A DNA stretch of 39,359 bases from JAJXWB01 sp036796555 (lineage in GTDB: Bacteria; Pseudomonadota; Alphaproteobacteria; Rhizobiales; Beijerinckiaceae): the NCBI GenBank assembly GCA_036796555.1, contig DAIRCS010000018.1:1-39359 (forward strand), read 5' to 3'. This document shows, piece after piece, positions 7,961 through 16,704 of the stretch; position 1 is the stretch's first letter; every line of letters starts with the position of its first letter. The position numbers were made by a program, and so were the translations under genes. The notes under the pieces are model-generated. The model saw nothing but the letters and a program-made list of their open reading frames with translations, did no database searches and was not told the origin of the DNA.

Positions 7961-8858
7961 GCGCGCGCTCTCGCGCGGGCGCGTCTGGGCGCTGGCCGCG
8001 CCCTATGGCTGGCTCGCGCTGTTCTTCCTCGCGCCGCTGGCGCTGGTCGCGAAGATTTCGCTGTCGAAATCCGCCATCGCGCAACCGCCCTACGAACCTG
8101 TCTTCCGGCTTGCCGACGGTCTCGCCGGCTGGATCGAGCAGGCGCGAAAATTCTCGCTCGTCGCCTATCGCGGCCTGTTCGAGGATCCGCTCTATCTCGA
8201 ATCCTACCTGTCGTCGCTCGCTATCGCCGGCGTATCGACGCTGATCGCGCTTCTCGTCGCCTATCCGCTGGCGCTCGCCATCGCGCGCTCCGATCCGCGC
8301 CGGCGCTCCCTGTTGATCGCGCTCGCCGTCGCGCCGTTCTGGACGAGCTTTCTCATCCGCGTCTATGCGTGGATCGCGATCCTCAAGGACGAGGGCTTTC
8401 TCAACCACGCGCTGACGGCGCTCGGCCTGATCGACGCGCCGCTGACGATCTACGCCACCAACGTGGCCGTCGTGATCGGCATCGTCTATTCCTACCTGCC
8501 GTTCGTCGTGCTGCCGATCTACAATTCGCTTGAGAAGCAGGACGCGAGCCTGCGCGAGGCGGCGGCCGATCTCGGCGCCGGGCCGTTCGCGACGTTCCTG
8601 AAGGTGACGCTGCCGCTGTCATTGCCGGGCGTGATCGCCGGCGCGCTGCTCATGTTCATTCCGGCGGTCGGCGAATTCGTCATCCCCGACCTGCTCGGCG
8701 GCTCCGACACGATCATGATCGGCCGCACCATGTGGAACGATTTCTTCGAGAACCGCGACTGGCCGGCGGCCTCGGCCGGCGCGATCGTGCTGCTCGTTTT
8801 GCTGGTCGGGCCGATCGTGTGGTTCGAGCGGCGGCAGACGAAGGGGCAGGGGGCATGA
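7953..8858 (+). CDS. ABC transporter permease, PotB type
   Basis: A 301-residue inner-membrane permease with six predicted membrane segments, the first in YGWLALFFLAPLALVAKISL and the last in AGAIVLLVLLVGPIVWF. The EAA loop that docks on the ATPase is REAAADLGAGPFATFLKVTL. A large periplasmic loop between the first two segments (QPPYEPVFRLADGLAGWIEQ) is normal for PotB. ATG at 7953 overlaps the preceding stop by eight bases and gives the usual basic start MPRRALSRGRVW; an ATG at 7929 is in frame but less likely. The next permease gene follows only after 178 bases of repeat DNA. Confidence 0.92.
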   Translation: MPRRALSRGRVWALAAPYGWLALFFLAPLALVAKISLSKSAIAQPPYEPVFRLADGLAGWIEQARKFSLVAYRGLFEDPLYLESYLSSLAIAGVSTLIALLVAYPLALAIARSDPRRRSLLIALAVAPFWTSFLIRVYAWIAILKDEGFLNHALTALGLIDAPLTIYATNVAVVIGIVYSYLPFVVLPIYNSLEKQDASLREAAADLGAGPFATFLKVTLPLSLPGVIAGALLMFIPAVGEFVIPDLLGGSDTIMIGRTMWNDFFENRDWPAASAGAIVLLVLLVGPIVWFERRQTKGQGA

Positions 8859-8898
8859 TGAACCCGGGCTGCGCTCTCCGCCTCGGCGCATATCTGAA

Positions 8899-9020
8899 CC
8901 CCTCCCCCTTGTGGGGAGGGGCAGGGGAGGGGGTCGGGCGCTCTCTCCGGAATTTTGCGGCCGCATCTCCTGGCAGGATTCCCCGACCCCCCACCCTAAC
9001 CCTCCCCCACAAGGAGGGAG
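8899..9020. repeat. Paired palindromic repeat (BIME-like) inside the ABC transporter operon
   Basis: Two copies of one palindromic unit lie head to head. The left copy (8899-8938) has CCCCTCCCCCTTGTGGGGAG followed by a G-rich tail ending GGGTCGGG; the right copy (8982-9020) begins CCCGACCCCCCACCC and contains CTCCCCCACAAGGAGGGAG. About 43 unrelated bases lie between. The same unit plan occurs at 30574-30719 and 38760-38910. This pair separates the two permease genes, which are normally adjacent or overlapping. Its purine-rich right end lies 16 bases before the ATG of the second permease and might assist translation. Confidence 0.8.
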
Positions 9021-9036
9021 GGAACAGGCGCGCGCG

Positions 9037-9816
9037 ATGACCGCCGCCCGCCTGCCGCGCCTCGCCACGCTCGCCTTCGGCTTCGCCTTTCTCTACGCGC
9101 CGATCGCGCTGCTGGTGATCTACAGCTTCAACGCCTCGAAGCTCGTCACCGTCTGGGCGGGCTTCTCGACGCAATGGTACGCCTCGCTCTTCTCCAATGC
9201 GCAGCTCATCGCTTCGGCGAAGATCAGCCTGCAGGTGGCCGCGATCTCCGCGGTCATCGCGACGTTCAACGGAACGCTCGCCGCCTTCGCGCTCGAACGT
9301 TTCGGCGCTTTTCGCTCGCGCAGCGTGTTCGTCGGGTCGATCTATGCGCCGCTGGTCATCCCCGAGGTGATCCTCGGCCTGTCGCTGCTGCTGATCTTTG
9401 TCGCCTTCGGCGTCGAGCGCGGCTTCTGGACCATCGTGGCGGGCCACGCGACCTTCACCATGTGCTTCGCCGCCGTCGTCATTCGCGCGCGACTGGCCGG
9501 GATGGACAGGTCGCTGGAAGAAGCGGCGATGGATCTTGGCGCGGGGCCTGTCATGACCTTCGCGCGCATCGTGCTGCCGCAGCTCGCGCCGGCGATGGTC
9601 AGCGCCTGGATGCTCGCCTTCATCCTGTCGCTCGACGATCTCGTCATCGCGAGCTTCACGTCGGGGCCGGGCTCGACCACCCTGCCGATGCGCATCTACA
9701 GCCAGGTGCGGCTCGGCGTGACGCCCGAGGTCAACGCCATGTCCAGCCTGCTGCTGGCAGCGGTCGGGCTCGCGCTGCTGGCCTCGGCCCTCGCCGGCCG
9801 CAGGCGCGCCGGTTGA
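9037..9816 (+). CDS. ABC transporter permease, PotC type
   Basis: A 259-residue permease with six predicted membrane spans, starting with the typical LATLAFGFAFLYAPIALLVI and YSFNASK (compare PotC). The docking loop is EEAAMDLGAGPVMTFARIVL, and DDLVIASFTSGPGSTTLPM with YSQVRLGVTPEVNA is highly characteristic of PotC. With the preceding ATPase and PotB-type gene it makes one importer. The start at 9037 agrees with the family; the open frame extends upstream to 8911 only through repeat DNA and should not be annotated. Followed after 3 bases by the converging end of an AsmA gene. Confidence 0.93.
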   Translation: MTAARLPRLATLAFGFAFLYAPIALLVIYSFNASKLVTVWAGFSTQWYASLFSNAQLIASAKISLQVAAISAVIATFNGTLAAFALERFGAFRSRSVFVGSIYAPLVIPEVILGLSLLLIFVAFGVERGFWTIVAGHATFTMCFAAVVIRARLAGMDRSLEEAAMDLGAGPVMTFARIVLPQLAPAMVSAWMLAFILSLDDLVIASFTSGPGSTTLPMRIYSQVRLGVTPEVNAMSSLLLAAVGLALLASALAGRRRAG

Positions 9817-9819
9817 CGC

Positions 9820-11748
9820 CTACGGCGCCGCGCGCGGCGCGAGCAGGGGCCGCGCGGCGCCGGAGCGGCGGATGAAGGAGGCGGCGTCGGGCACGAGAGC
9901 CGCCTTGTCCCACGGGCCGACCACATCGAAGGCGAAGGCCGGGGCGTCGGGCTTCTGGTCGCCCTTGGAATCGACCGAGGCGACATTGGCGTGCAGGGCG
10001 ATCTGGCGGTCGGCGATCTGCGCCGCGCCGGTCATCGTCATCGCGAAGCCCTCGCCCTGGACGAGACCGTCTGTGACGGTCGCGACGCCGCCGACGATAT
10101 CGGCCGACATGCGGGCGGCGGAAAACGGCGTGCGGCCGCTGTTGATGTCGAGGCCGCTGGCGAGTGGGCGTTTCTCGATGCGGCGCAGGACGCGCGCGAC
10201 GTCGAGGCCGACGATCTCGCCCTTCTCGAAATCGATGTCGCCGCGGCCCTTGAGGTTGCGCGCGATCTGGTCCGGGCTGGCGCCCGCGCCCTCGATCGTG
10301 AGATTGACGTTGGCGGCGCCGGCGAGTTTGGTCGCGCCGAAACGATCCCAGCCGAGCGCGCCGATGTCGACGCCGCGCGCCTCGATCACGGATTTGATCT
10401 CGACGCCGCCGGACTCCACGGGCGCCATGACGAGGCGCGCCTTGACCGCGCCCTTGTAGAGCGAGGCGTCGGCGAGCGAGGCCTCGAGACGACCGGCGCG
10501 CAGCAGGAGGGCGCCGGCGACGTCGCGCGCCTGCAGCCGGTCCCAGGAGGCGCGCGCGGCCGAGACGCGCAGGTCGATGTCGAGCGCGCTCTGGTCGCGC
10601 CAGCCAATGGGGTCGCGGCTGAAATGGCCGTCGCGCTCGACGAGCGGCGGGAGCGCGCCCATGAGGTCGCGCAGGTCGAGCGCGCCGGTCGCGAGCGTGC
10701 CGGACAATTGCGGGCGCTGGTCGTCGGTCCGCCAGGAGAGCGAGCCCTCGTAGGCGGAATTGTCGAGCTTCAATTGCACGCCGGCGAGGTCGAGCCCCTT
10801 GGGGCCGGCGTCGGCCTTCGCGTCGATCGACGCCGGACCGAGCGCGAGCGGCAAGGGCGCCGCGCCGCGCATGATCTGCACGACGTCGCGGAGCGAGCTC
10901 GTGGACGCGATCAGCCGGCCTTCGAAATGCGGGCGCGCGCCGGAAATGGCCTCGCCGTTCGCCTGGACCGAGACGAGAGGCGATTTCAGTTGAAAGGTCA
11001 GCCGGCTCGCCTCGCCGCGCAGCATTTCCGAGGGGCGCGCGATCCACAGCGCGAGCGCGCCGCGCTGGCCGCGCCACGTCGCCTCGCCGTCGAGCGCGGC
11101 GGGCGAGGAAACGGTCGGCCAGTCCAGCGTCGCGTCGATGTGGTCGAGGGTCTCCATCTCGACGTCGCCGCGGCGCAGGATCGCCGCGCCGTCGAGGAAA
11201 GAGATGACGCCGAGTCGGGCGCGATCGGTCCTGTCGGCCTCCGGCGTCGCCGGCCTGGCGTCGGCGGCGCGCGCCACGGCGCCGGTCCGCGTCATCGGGC
11301 GGCCATCGAGGTCGATGGTCAGTTGCGGACGCAAAAGCTCGGCGCGCTGCAGCTCCAGCCGGCCCGTCAGCAGCGGCAGCCAGCGAAGCTGACCGGTGAG
11401 GCTTTCGGTCTTCAGGACGAGCGCGGCCTGCGGCTCGACGAAATTGACCCGCCCGAGTCTCACATGCGGGCTCGGCAGGAGGGAGAAGGTCGACGGCCCC
11501 TCGATGAAAACATAGAGTCCGGAGGACGAGCGCAATTGCGCGGCGATTTCCTCACGCAGCGCGGTGCGGGACACGGCCCAGGGCGCGATCGCCGCGCCGA
11601 GCGCGACGGCGGTCGCGACAAGGCCGGCCACGCGCAGCCCGCGCCCGAGCCGGTCGGCCGGCCAGAGGCGGGCGCGCAAATCGGCGCGTGCGCCGGACGA
11701 GGCGGGCTCGTCCGCTGGTCGTGCGGCGCGGAATTTCAGACCGAACAT
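9820..11748 (-). CDS. AsmA-family inner-membrane/periplasmic protein
   Basis: A 642-residue protein with one N-terminal membrane anchor (GLRVAGLVATAVALGAAIAP, about residues 38-57) and a long beta-rich periplasmic body, as in AsmA/YhjG-type proteins now thought to act as lipid-transfer bridges across the envelope. Family blocks seen: PSTFSLLPSPHVRLGRVNF near residue 85, RLELQRAELLRPQLTIDLDG, and late in the protein KGRGDIDFEKGEIVGLDVAR, the AsmA C-terminal domain, then TVTDGLVQGEGFAMTMTG. Length is usual for the family. It is transcribed against the ABC operon and separated from the CoA-transferase genes by a palindromic repeat. The role in this organism is unknown. Confidence 0.88.
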   Translation of the reverse strand: MFGLKFRAARPADEPASSGARADLRARLWPADRLGRGLRVAGLVATAVALGAAIAPWAVSRTALREEIAAQLRSSSGLYVFIEGPSTFSLLPSPHVRLGRVNFVEPQAALVLKTESLTGQLRWLPLLTGRLELQRAELLRPQLTIDLDGRPMTRTGAVARAADARPATPEADRTDRARLGVISFLDGAAILRRGDVEMETLDHIDATLDWPTVSSPAALDGEATWRGQRGALALWIARPSEMLRGEASRLTFQLKSPLVSVQANGEAISGARPHFEGRLIASTSSLRDVVQIMRGAAPLPLALGPASIDAKADAGPKGLDLAGVQLKLDNSAYEGSLSWRTDDQRPQLSGTLATGALDLRDLMGALPPLVERDGHFSRDPIGWRDQSALDIDLRVSAARASWDRLQARDVAGALLLRAGRLEASLADASLYKGAVKARLVMAPVESGGVEIKSVIEARGVDIGALGWDRFGATKLAGAANVNLTIEGAGASPDQIARNLKGRGDIDFEKGEIVGLDVARVLRRIEKRPLASGLDINSGRTPFSAARMSADIVGGVATVTDGLVQGEGFAMTMTGAAQIADRQIALHANVASVDSKGDQKPDAPAFAFDVVGPWDKAALVPDAASFIRRSGAARPLLAPRAAP

Positions 11749-11836
11749 CAGGGACCGTCGCTGGCATGCGGACGCGGCAAGCCTTCGATGAAAAGCGCGG
11801 CGAAATCGTGGCTGGCGTGGAACCGGGGAGCGAAAT

Positions 11837-11874
11837 AGCGAATAGGGAGGCTGACCCTGTTCTCCCTGTTCGCT
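11837..11874. repeat. Short inverted repeat (AGCGAATAGGGAG family)
   Basis: AGCGAATAGGGAG (11837-11849) and CTCCCTGTTCGCT (11862-11874) are complementary at 12 of 13 positions around a 12-base loop; a further CTGTTCGCT follows at the right. It lies just after the end of scoB on its strand and may fold in the mRNA as a processing or stop signal, or be an interspersed repeat of the AATAGGGAG type I recall from Rhizobiales genomes. Confidence 0.6.
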
Positions 11875-11890
11875 ACGCCCTGTTCGCTCG

Positions 11891-12559
11891 TCAGGCGGCC
11901 TTCGCCAGGGCGACGTCGAAGCTCGCTTCCGTATTGGCCTTGATGTCGTCCAGCGTGACGCCGGAAGCGAGCTCGATCAGCTTGACGCCGCCCGAGCCGT
12001 GCTTGTCGATCGTGAAGACGCCGAGGTCGGTGATGACCATGTCCACCACGCGCGCGCCGGTCAGCGGCAGGTTGCAGCGGTGCAGCAGCTTCTTCTCGAT
12101 CGTTCCGTCCTTGGCCTTGGCGACATGGTCCATGACCACGACGACCTTCTTGACGCCGGCGACGAGGTCCATGGCGCCGCCCATGCCCTTCACCATCTTG
12201 CCGGGGATCATCCAGTTGGCGAGGTCGCCGTTCTCGGCCACCTGCATGGCGCCGAGAATCGACAGGTCGATGTGGCCGCCGCGGATCATCGCGAAGGAGT
12301 CGGCGGAGGAGAAATAGCTGGTCGTCGGCAGTTCGGTGATCGTCTGCTTGCCGGCGTTGATGAGGTCGGCGTCCTCCTCGCCCTCATAGGGGAAGGGGCC
12401 CATGCCGAGCATGCCGTTCTCGCTCTGCAGCGAGACCTTCATGCCCTTGGGGATGTAGTTGGAGACGAGCGTCGGAATGCCGATGCCGAGGTTCACGTAG
12501 AAGCCGTCGCGCAGTTCCTGCGCGGCGCGGGCGGCCATCTGGTCTCTGGTCCATGCCAT
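11891..12559 (-). CDS. scoB: 3-oxoacid CoA-transferase subunit B
   Basis: With subunit A it moves CoA from succinyl-CoA to an oxoacid such as acetoacetate, in ketone body or oxoadipate use. The 222-residue protein has the catalytic glutamate in QSENGMLGMG, the early FYVNLGIGIPTLVSNYIP and GGHIDLSILGAMQV. It begins MAWTRDQMAARAAQEL; ATG at 12559 is chosen because GGAG lies eight bases upstream, while the GTG at 12574 only extends the frame through that ribosome site. It is downstream of subunit A on the same strand, but the pair is separated by 134 bases that hold an inverted-repeat element. Exact oxoacid specificity (acetoacetate or 3-oxoadipate) is not decided by sequence alone. Confidence 0.93.
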   Translation of the reverse strand: MAWTRDQMAARAAQELRDGFYVNLGIGIPTLVSNYIPKGMKVSLQSENGMLGMGPFPYEGEEDADLINAGKQTITELPTTSYFSSADSFAMIRGGHIDLSILGAMQVAENGDLANWMIPGKMVKGMGGAMDLVAGVKKVVVVMDHVAKAKDGTIEKKLLHRCNLPLTGARVVDMVITDLGVFTIDKHGSGGVKLIELASGVTLDDIKANTEASFDVALAKAA

Positions 12560-12594
12560 GGGTCTGTTCTCCACGGGTTGATGTCTGGCCCGGG

Positions 12595-12678
12595 TGTCAT
12601 TCCCGCGAAAGCGGGAATCCAGTTGCGTCGCGAAGGTTGCGGCTTTTGCTCTGGATACCCGCTTCCGCGGGTATGACA
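12595..12678. repeat. 84-bp inverted-repeat element (MITE-like) between scoA and scoB
   Basis: The ends are 28-base inverted repeats beginning TGTCATTCCCGCGAAAGCGG on the left and finishing CGCGGGTATGACA on the right, complementary at about 24 of 28 positions. Each arm contains its own small palindrome (CCCGCGAAAGCGGG; CCCGCTTCCGCGGG). About 28 bases lie between. Elements of this TGTCATTCCCGCG type are common intergenic repeats in several proteobacterial groups. Here one separates two genes whose products form a single enzyme. Confidence 0.85.
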
Positions 12679-12693
12679 GTTGCGGGCGGTTGA

Positions 12694-13401
12694 TTACGCG
12701 GCTTCGCGCTTGCGGGTGGTGCGTTGCTCGATGTGCTTCTTCGCGTTGGGCACATGGATGATGCGCTGGACGAAGACGCCGGGCGTGACGATCGCGTCGG
12801 GATCCAGTTCGCCGGGCTCGACGAGATGCTCGACCTCGGCGATGGTCACCTTGCCCGCGGTCGCCATCATCGGATTGAAGTTCCGCGCGGTCTTCCGGTA
12901 GATCAGATTGCCTTCCGTGTCGCCCTTCCAGGCGTGGACGAGGGAGATGTCGGCGACGAGGCCGCGCTCCATCACGTAATCCTCGCCGTCGAAATTCCGG
13001 ACGTCCTTACCCTCGGCGATCAGCGTGCCGACGCCGGTCTTGGTGAAGAAGGCGGGGATGCCTGCGCCGCCGGCGCGGATGCGCTCGGCCAACGTGCCCT
13101 GCGGGTTGAATTCGAGCTCCAGTTCGCCGGACAGATATTGCTGGGCGAACAGCTTGTTCTCGCCGACATAGGACGAGATCATCTTCTTGATCTGACGGGT
13201 TTCGAGCAGAAGGCCGAGGCCGAAGCCGTCCGTGCCCGCATTGTTGGAAACGGCGGTCAGGGTCTTCGCGCCGGTGTCCTTCAGCGCCTCGATCAGCACC
13301 TCGGGAATGCCGCACAGGCCGAACCCGCCGCACATGATGGTCATGCCGTCCTTCACCAGGCCGGCGAGCGCGCTTCTGGCGTCCGAATAGACCTTCTGCA
13401 T
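12694..13401 (-). CDS. scoA: 3-oxoacid CoA-transferase subunit A
   Basis: The 235-residue alpha subunit supplies the CoA-binding fold: DGMTIMCGGFGLCGIPEVLI near the start, SNNAGTDGFGLGLLL, KKMISSYVGENKLFAQQYL, then GTLAERIRAGGAGIPAFFT and NFNPMMATAGKVTIAEVEHL, all standard for SCOT/AtoD. ATG at 13401 gives MQKVYSDARSALAGL and has GAGGACGAGGA directly upstream; the longer frame to 13461 is not supported. scoB follows after an intervening repeat element. The partner genes of ketone body use (thiolase, 3-hydroxybutyrate dehydrogenase) are not in the window. Confidence 0.94.
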   Translation of the reverse strand: MQKVYSDARSALAGLVKDGMTIMCGGFGLCGIPEVLIEALKDTGAKTLTAVSNNAGTDGFGLGLLLETRQIKKMISSYVGENKLFAQQYLSGELELEFNPQGTLAERIRAGGAGIPAFFTKTGVGTLIAEGKDVRNFDGEDYVMERGLVADISLVHAWKGDTEGNLIYRKTARNFNPMMATAGKVTIAEVEHLVEPGELDPDAIVTPGVFVQRIIHVPNAKKHIEQRTTRKREAA

Positions 13402-13504
13402 CCTCGTCCTCTCTGCGACCAAAACTGTTCCGCCGCAGGCCGCGTTTCGCGGTGCGGTCATTTCAGGTGTTTTACAGGAGGGCGGCGCGGTTCGCCAACA
13501 AATT

Positions 13505-13530
13505 GGCGCCGCGCCCGAAGGCGCCGCGCC
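13505..13530 (-). terminator. Hairpin with TTCG loop after the RND pump gene
   Basis: On the minus strand GGCGCGGCGCC, TTCG, GGCGCGGCGCC forms a stem of 11 positions with a single G-G mismatch and a stable tetraloop, starting 3 bases after the stop of the pump gene. The following bases (AATTTG) are only weakly U-rich, so it may protect the 3' end rather than act as a strong intrinsic stop. Confidence 0.5.
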
Positions 13531-13533
13531 GTT

Positions 13534-16500
13534 TTATTCGGCGGCCTCGGCCGGGGCGGAGGCGGGGGCCTCGACCGGGATCGCCGCCTTGCGGCCGCGC
13601 ATCAGCCACTGGTCGATGAAGTCCATGTAATAGTAGACGACCGGCGTGATGTAGAGGGTGAGCACCTGCGACACCGCCAGGCCGCCGACGATTGAAATGC
13701 CGAGCGGCTGGCGCAGTTCCGCGCCCGCGCCCGCGCCGATCGCGATCGGCACCGCGCCGAGCGCCGCGGCCAGCGTCGTCATGATGATCGGGCGGAAGCG
13801 GATGAGCGCCGCCTCGCGGATCGCCGTTTCGGCGTCCGCGCCCTCGCGCCGTCGCACCAGCGCGAAGTCGATCATCATGATCGCGTTCTTCTTCACGATG
13901 CCGATGAGCAGCAGGATGCCGATGATGGCGACCACCGACAGGTCCATGCCGAACCAGCGCAGGAAGATCAGCGCGCCGAGGCCCGCCGAGGGCAGGCCGG
14001 ACAGGATGGTGATCGGGTGGATGTAGCTTTCGTAGAGCACGCCGAGCAGGATGTAGATGGTGAGCACGGCGGCGAGCAGCAGCGCGCCCTGTCCCTTCAG
14101 CGATTGCTGGAACATCTGCGCCGTGCCCGAGAAGCTGGTCGAGACATGCGCCGGCATGCCGATCTCGCGCTCGAGCTTCTGGATCGCCTCGACCGCCTGG
14201 CCGATCGACACGTCCGGCGCGAGGTTGAAGGACAGCGTCACCGCGGGCATCTGCGCCTGCCGGTTGATGGTGAGCGGGCCGACGCTGCGCCTTATGGTCG
14301 CCACCTGATCGAGCGGGATGAGCGCGGCCTGCCCGCCGGGCGCCGCCGCGCCGCCGGCGGCCAGCGCGCCGGCCGAGGGATTGGCCGGGCGGATGTAGAG
14401 CCGGGCGAGCTGGTTCGGATCGCCCTGGAATTCGCGGCCGGCCTCGACGATCACCTGATAGTCGGTCGCCTGCGTGTAGATGGTGGAGGCCTGATAGGTG
14501 CCGAAGGCGTTGTAGAGGGCGAGGCGGATCTGGTCGGCGGTGATGCCGTAGGCGGCCGCCTTCTCGCGGTCGATGTCGACGAAGGATTGCGGATTGCGGA
14601 TCTGCAGGTCGGTCGTCACGTCGCGCAAGCCCGGCAGGTCGGCCATGCGCGTCATCATCCGGTCCGCATTGGCGTAGAGCGCGTCCAGATCGGGGGATTG
14701 CAGCGTATATTGGTAGTTGGAGCGCGTGATGCGGCCGGCGTTGAGGTTGAAATTCTGCACCGGCACGAAGGAGACGGTGAAGCCCGGAATGCCGCCGCCG
14801 GCGCGCCGCAGCCGGCCGATGATCGTCATCTGGTCGCCGCGCTCCTTCTTCGATTTCAGCGCGACGAAAATGCGGCCCTGGTTGACGATATTGCCGAAGC
14901 CGATCGCCGAGCTGACGTAGTCGACCGCCGGGTCGGCGCGGACGATGTTGATCATCTTGAGCTGCAGCTCGGCCATCGCCTCGATCGAAATGTCCGGCGC
15001 GGCCTCGGTCGAGCCGATGATGAAGCCCGTGTCCTCGATCGGGAAGAAACCCTTGGGGATGTTGACATACATCCAGCCGCTGATCGCGAAGGTCGCGAAG
15101 GTGACCAGCAGCATCAGCGCCTTGGCCTTGAGCACCCAGTCCAGCGTGACGCGGTAGAAGCCGAGAATCCCGTCGAGCACATAATCCACGGCCCGCGAAA
15201 AGGCGCCGGGCTTGGCATGATGGTCGATCGGTTTGAGCAGACGCGCGCAGAGCATGGGCGTCAGCGTCAGCGACACGAAGCCCGACACGAGAATGGCGAC
15301 GGAGATGGTCACCGCGAATTCGCGGAACACGCGGCCGACGACGCCGCCCATGAAGAGGACGGGAATGAAGACGGCGACCAGCGAAAAGGTGATCGAGAGA
15401 ATCGTGAAGCCGATCTCGCGCGCGCCCCTCAGCGCCGCGTCGAAGGGTTTCATGCCTTCCTCGATGTGGCGCACGATGTTCTCGAGCATCACGATCGCGT
15501 CGTCGACGACGAAGCCCACGGCCAGCGTGATCGCCAGCAGCGATATGTTGTCGATCGAATAGCCGAACATGTACATGAAGGCGAAGGTGCCGATGATCGA
15601 GACCGGCAGGGCGAGCGTCGGGATGATGGTCGCCGACAGGGTCTTCAGGAACAGGAAGATCACCATCACGACGAGCGCGATCGCGATCATCAGCGTTTCC
15701 TGCACGTCGTGGATGGATTCGCGGATCGACTTGGAGCGGTCGTTGATGACGGAGACCGAGACCGACGCCGGCAGTTGCGACTGATAGGTCGGCAGGCGCT
15801 CCTTCACCTGGTCGACGACATCGACCGTATTGGCGTCCGACTGGCGGTAGATCGCGAGGATGACGGCGCGCTCGTCGCCGAACCAGGCGGCGACCTGGTC
15901 GTTGTCGACGCTGTTCTTGACGGTGGCGATCTCGTCGAGGCGCACGGGCGCGCCGTTGCGCCAGGCCACGACGAGCGGCTTGTAATATTCGGCCTTCTCG
16001 AGCTGGCCCGAAGCCTCGATCGTCACGTTCTGGCGGCGGCCGAGCTGCACGCCGACGGGCGCGTTGGAATTGGCGGCGGCGACCTGCTTGGCGACTTCGT
16101 CGAGGGTCAGGTTGCGCGCGGCGGCCTTTTCCGGATCGACCTGGACGCGCACCGCGAATTTCTGCTGGCCGAAGATCTGGACCTGCGCGACGCCGGGGAT
16201 CTGCGAAATCTGCTGCGCGAAATTCTGCTCGGCGTAGTCGTTGGTGACGTAGAGCGGCAGCTCGCTCGACTTCAGCGCGATGAACATGACGGCGATATCG
16301 GCCGGATTGACCTTGCGGAAGGTCGGCGGCGCCGGCAGGTTCTGCGGCAGCTTGCGCATGGCCGCCGAGATCGCCGACTGCACGTCGAGCGCGGCGCCGT
16401 CGATGTTGCGGTCGAGATCGAACTGCAGGACGATCGAGGTCGAGCCGCGGCCCGACTGCGAGGTCATCGTGGTGATGGCGGGAATGGTGGCGAACTGGCG

Positions 16501-16704
16501 TTCGAGCGGGGCGGCGACCGAGGCCGCCATCGTATCCGGGCTCGCGCCCGGCAGGCCCACGGTGACGGCGATGGTCGGGAAGTCGACGCGCGGGAGCGCG
16601 GCCACCGGCAACTGGCGATAGCCGAACAGGCCGAAGATGACGAACGACATCATCAGCAATGTCGTCATCACGGGTCGGCGGATGCAGAGTTCCGGCAGGG
16701 ACAT
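13534..16704 (-). CDS. RND-family multidrug efflux transporter (MdtB/MdtC-like)
   Basis: A 1056-residue inner-membrane pump that exports drugs or other amphiphiles across the envelope using the proton gradient. It starts MSLPELCIRRPVMTTLLMMS, the usual first span, with 12 spans and two large periplasmic loops. Proton-relay residues are present: Asp401-Asp402 in GFVVDDAIVMLEN and the Lys in GIVKKNAIMMIDFAL (about residue 930). SILVSGFVSLTLTPML-type blocks and FFPIEDTGFIIGSTEAAPD match MdtB/MdtC and MexB-like heavy RNDs. The adaptor gene lies upstream with stop and start overlapping (TGATG), so they are coupled. No outer-membrane channel is encoded here; a TolC-like protein elsewhere is expected. 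Substrates unknown. Confidence 0.95.
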   Translation of the reverse strand: MSLPELCIRRPVMTTLLMMSFVIFGLFGYRQLPVAALPRVDFPTIAVTVGLPGASPDTMAASVAAPLERQFATIPAITTMTSQSGRGSTSIVLQFDLDRNIDGAALDVQSAISAAMRKLPQNLPAPPTFRKVNPADIAVMFIALKSSELPLYVTNDYAEQNFAQQISQIPGVAQVQIFGQQKFAVRVQVDPEKAAARNLTLDEVAKQVAAANSNAPVGVQLGRRQNVTIEASGQLEKAEYYKPLVVAWRNGAPVRLDEIATVKNSVDNDQVAAWFGDERAVILAIYRQSDANTVDVVDQVKERLPTYQSQLPASVSVSVINDRSKSIRESIHDVQETLMIAIALVVMVIFLFLKTLSATIIPTLALPVSIIGTFAFMYMFGYSIDNISLLAITLAVGFVVDDAIVMLENIVRHIEEGMKPFDAALRGAREIGFTILSITFSLVAVFIPVLFMGGVVGRVFREFAVTISVAILVSGFVSLTLTPMLCARLLKPIDHHAKPGAFSRAVDYVLDGILGFYRVTLDWVLKAKALMLLVTFATFAISGWMYVNIPKGFFPIEDTGFIIGSTEAAPDISIEAMAELQLKMINIVRADPAVDYVSSAIGFGNIVNQGRIFVALKSKKERGDQMTIIGRLRRAGGGIPGFTVSFVPVQNFNLNAGRITRSNYQYTLQSPDLDALYANADRMMTRMADLPGLRDVTTDLQIRNPQSFVDIDREKAAAYGITADQIRLALYNAFGTYQASTIYTQATDYQVIVEAGREFQGDPNQLARLYIRPANPSAGALAAGGAAAPGGQAALIPLDQVATIRRSVGPLTINRQAQMPAVTLSFNLAPDVSIGQAVEAIQKLEREIGMPAHVSTSFSGTAQMFQQSLKGQGALLLAAVLTIYILLGVLYESYIHPITILSGLPSAGLGALIFLRWFGMDLSVVAIIGILLLIGIVKKNAIMMIDFALVRRREGADAETAIREAALIRFRPIIMTTLAAALGAVPIAIGAGAGAELRQPLGISIVGGLAVSQVLTLYITPVVYYYMDFIDQWLMRGRKAAIPVEAPASAPAEAAE

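Noticed and set aside
9991..11838. A 615-codon plus-strand frame opposite the AsmA gene
   Set aside because: Antisense shadow with Arg/Ala/Glu-rich low-complexity composition; AsmA motifs on the other strand are clear.
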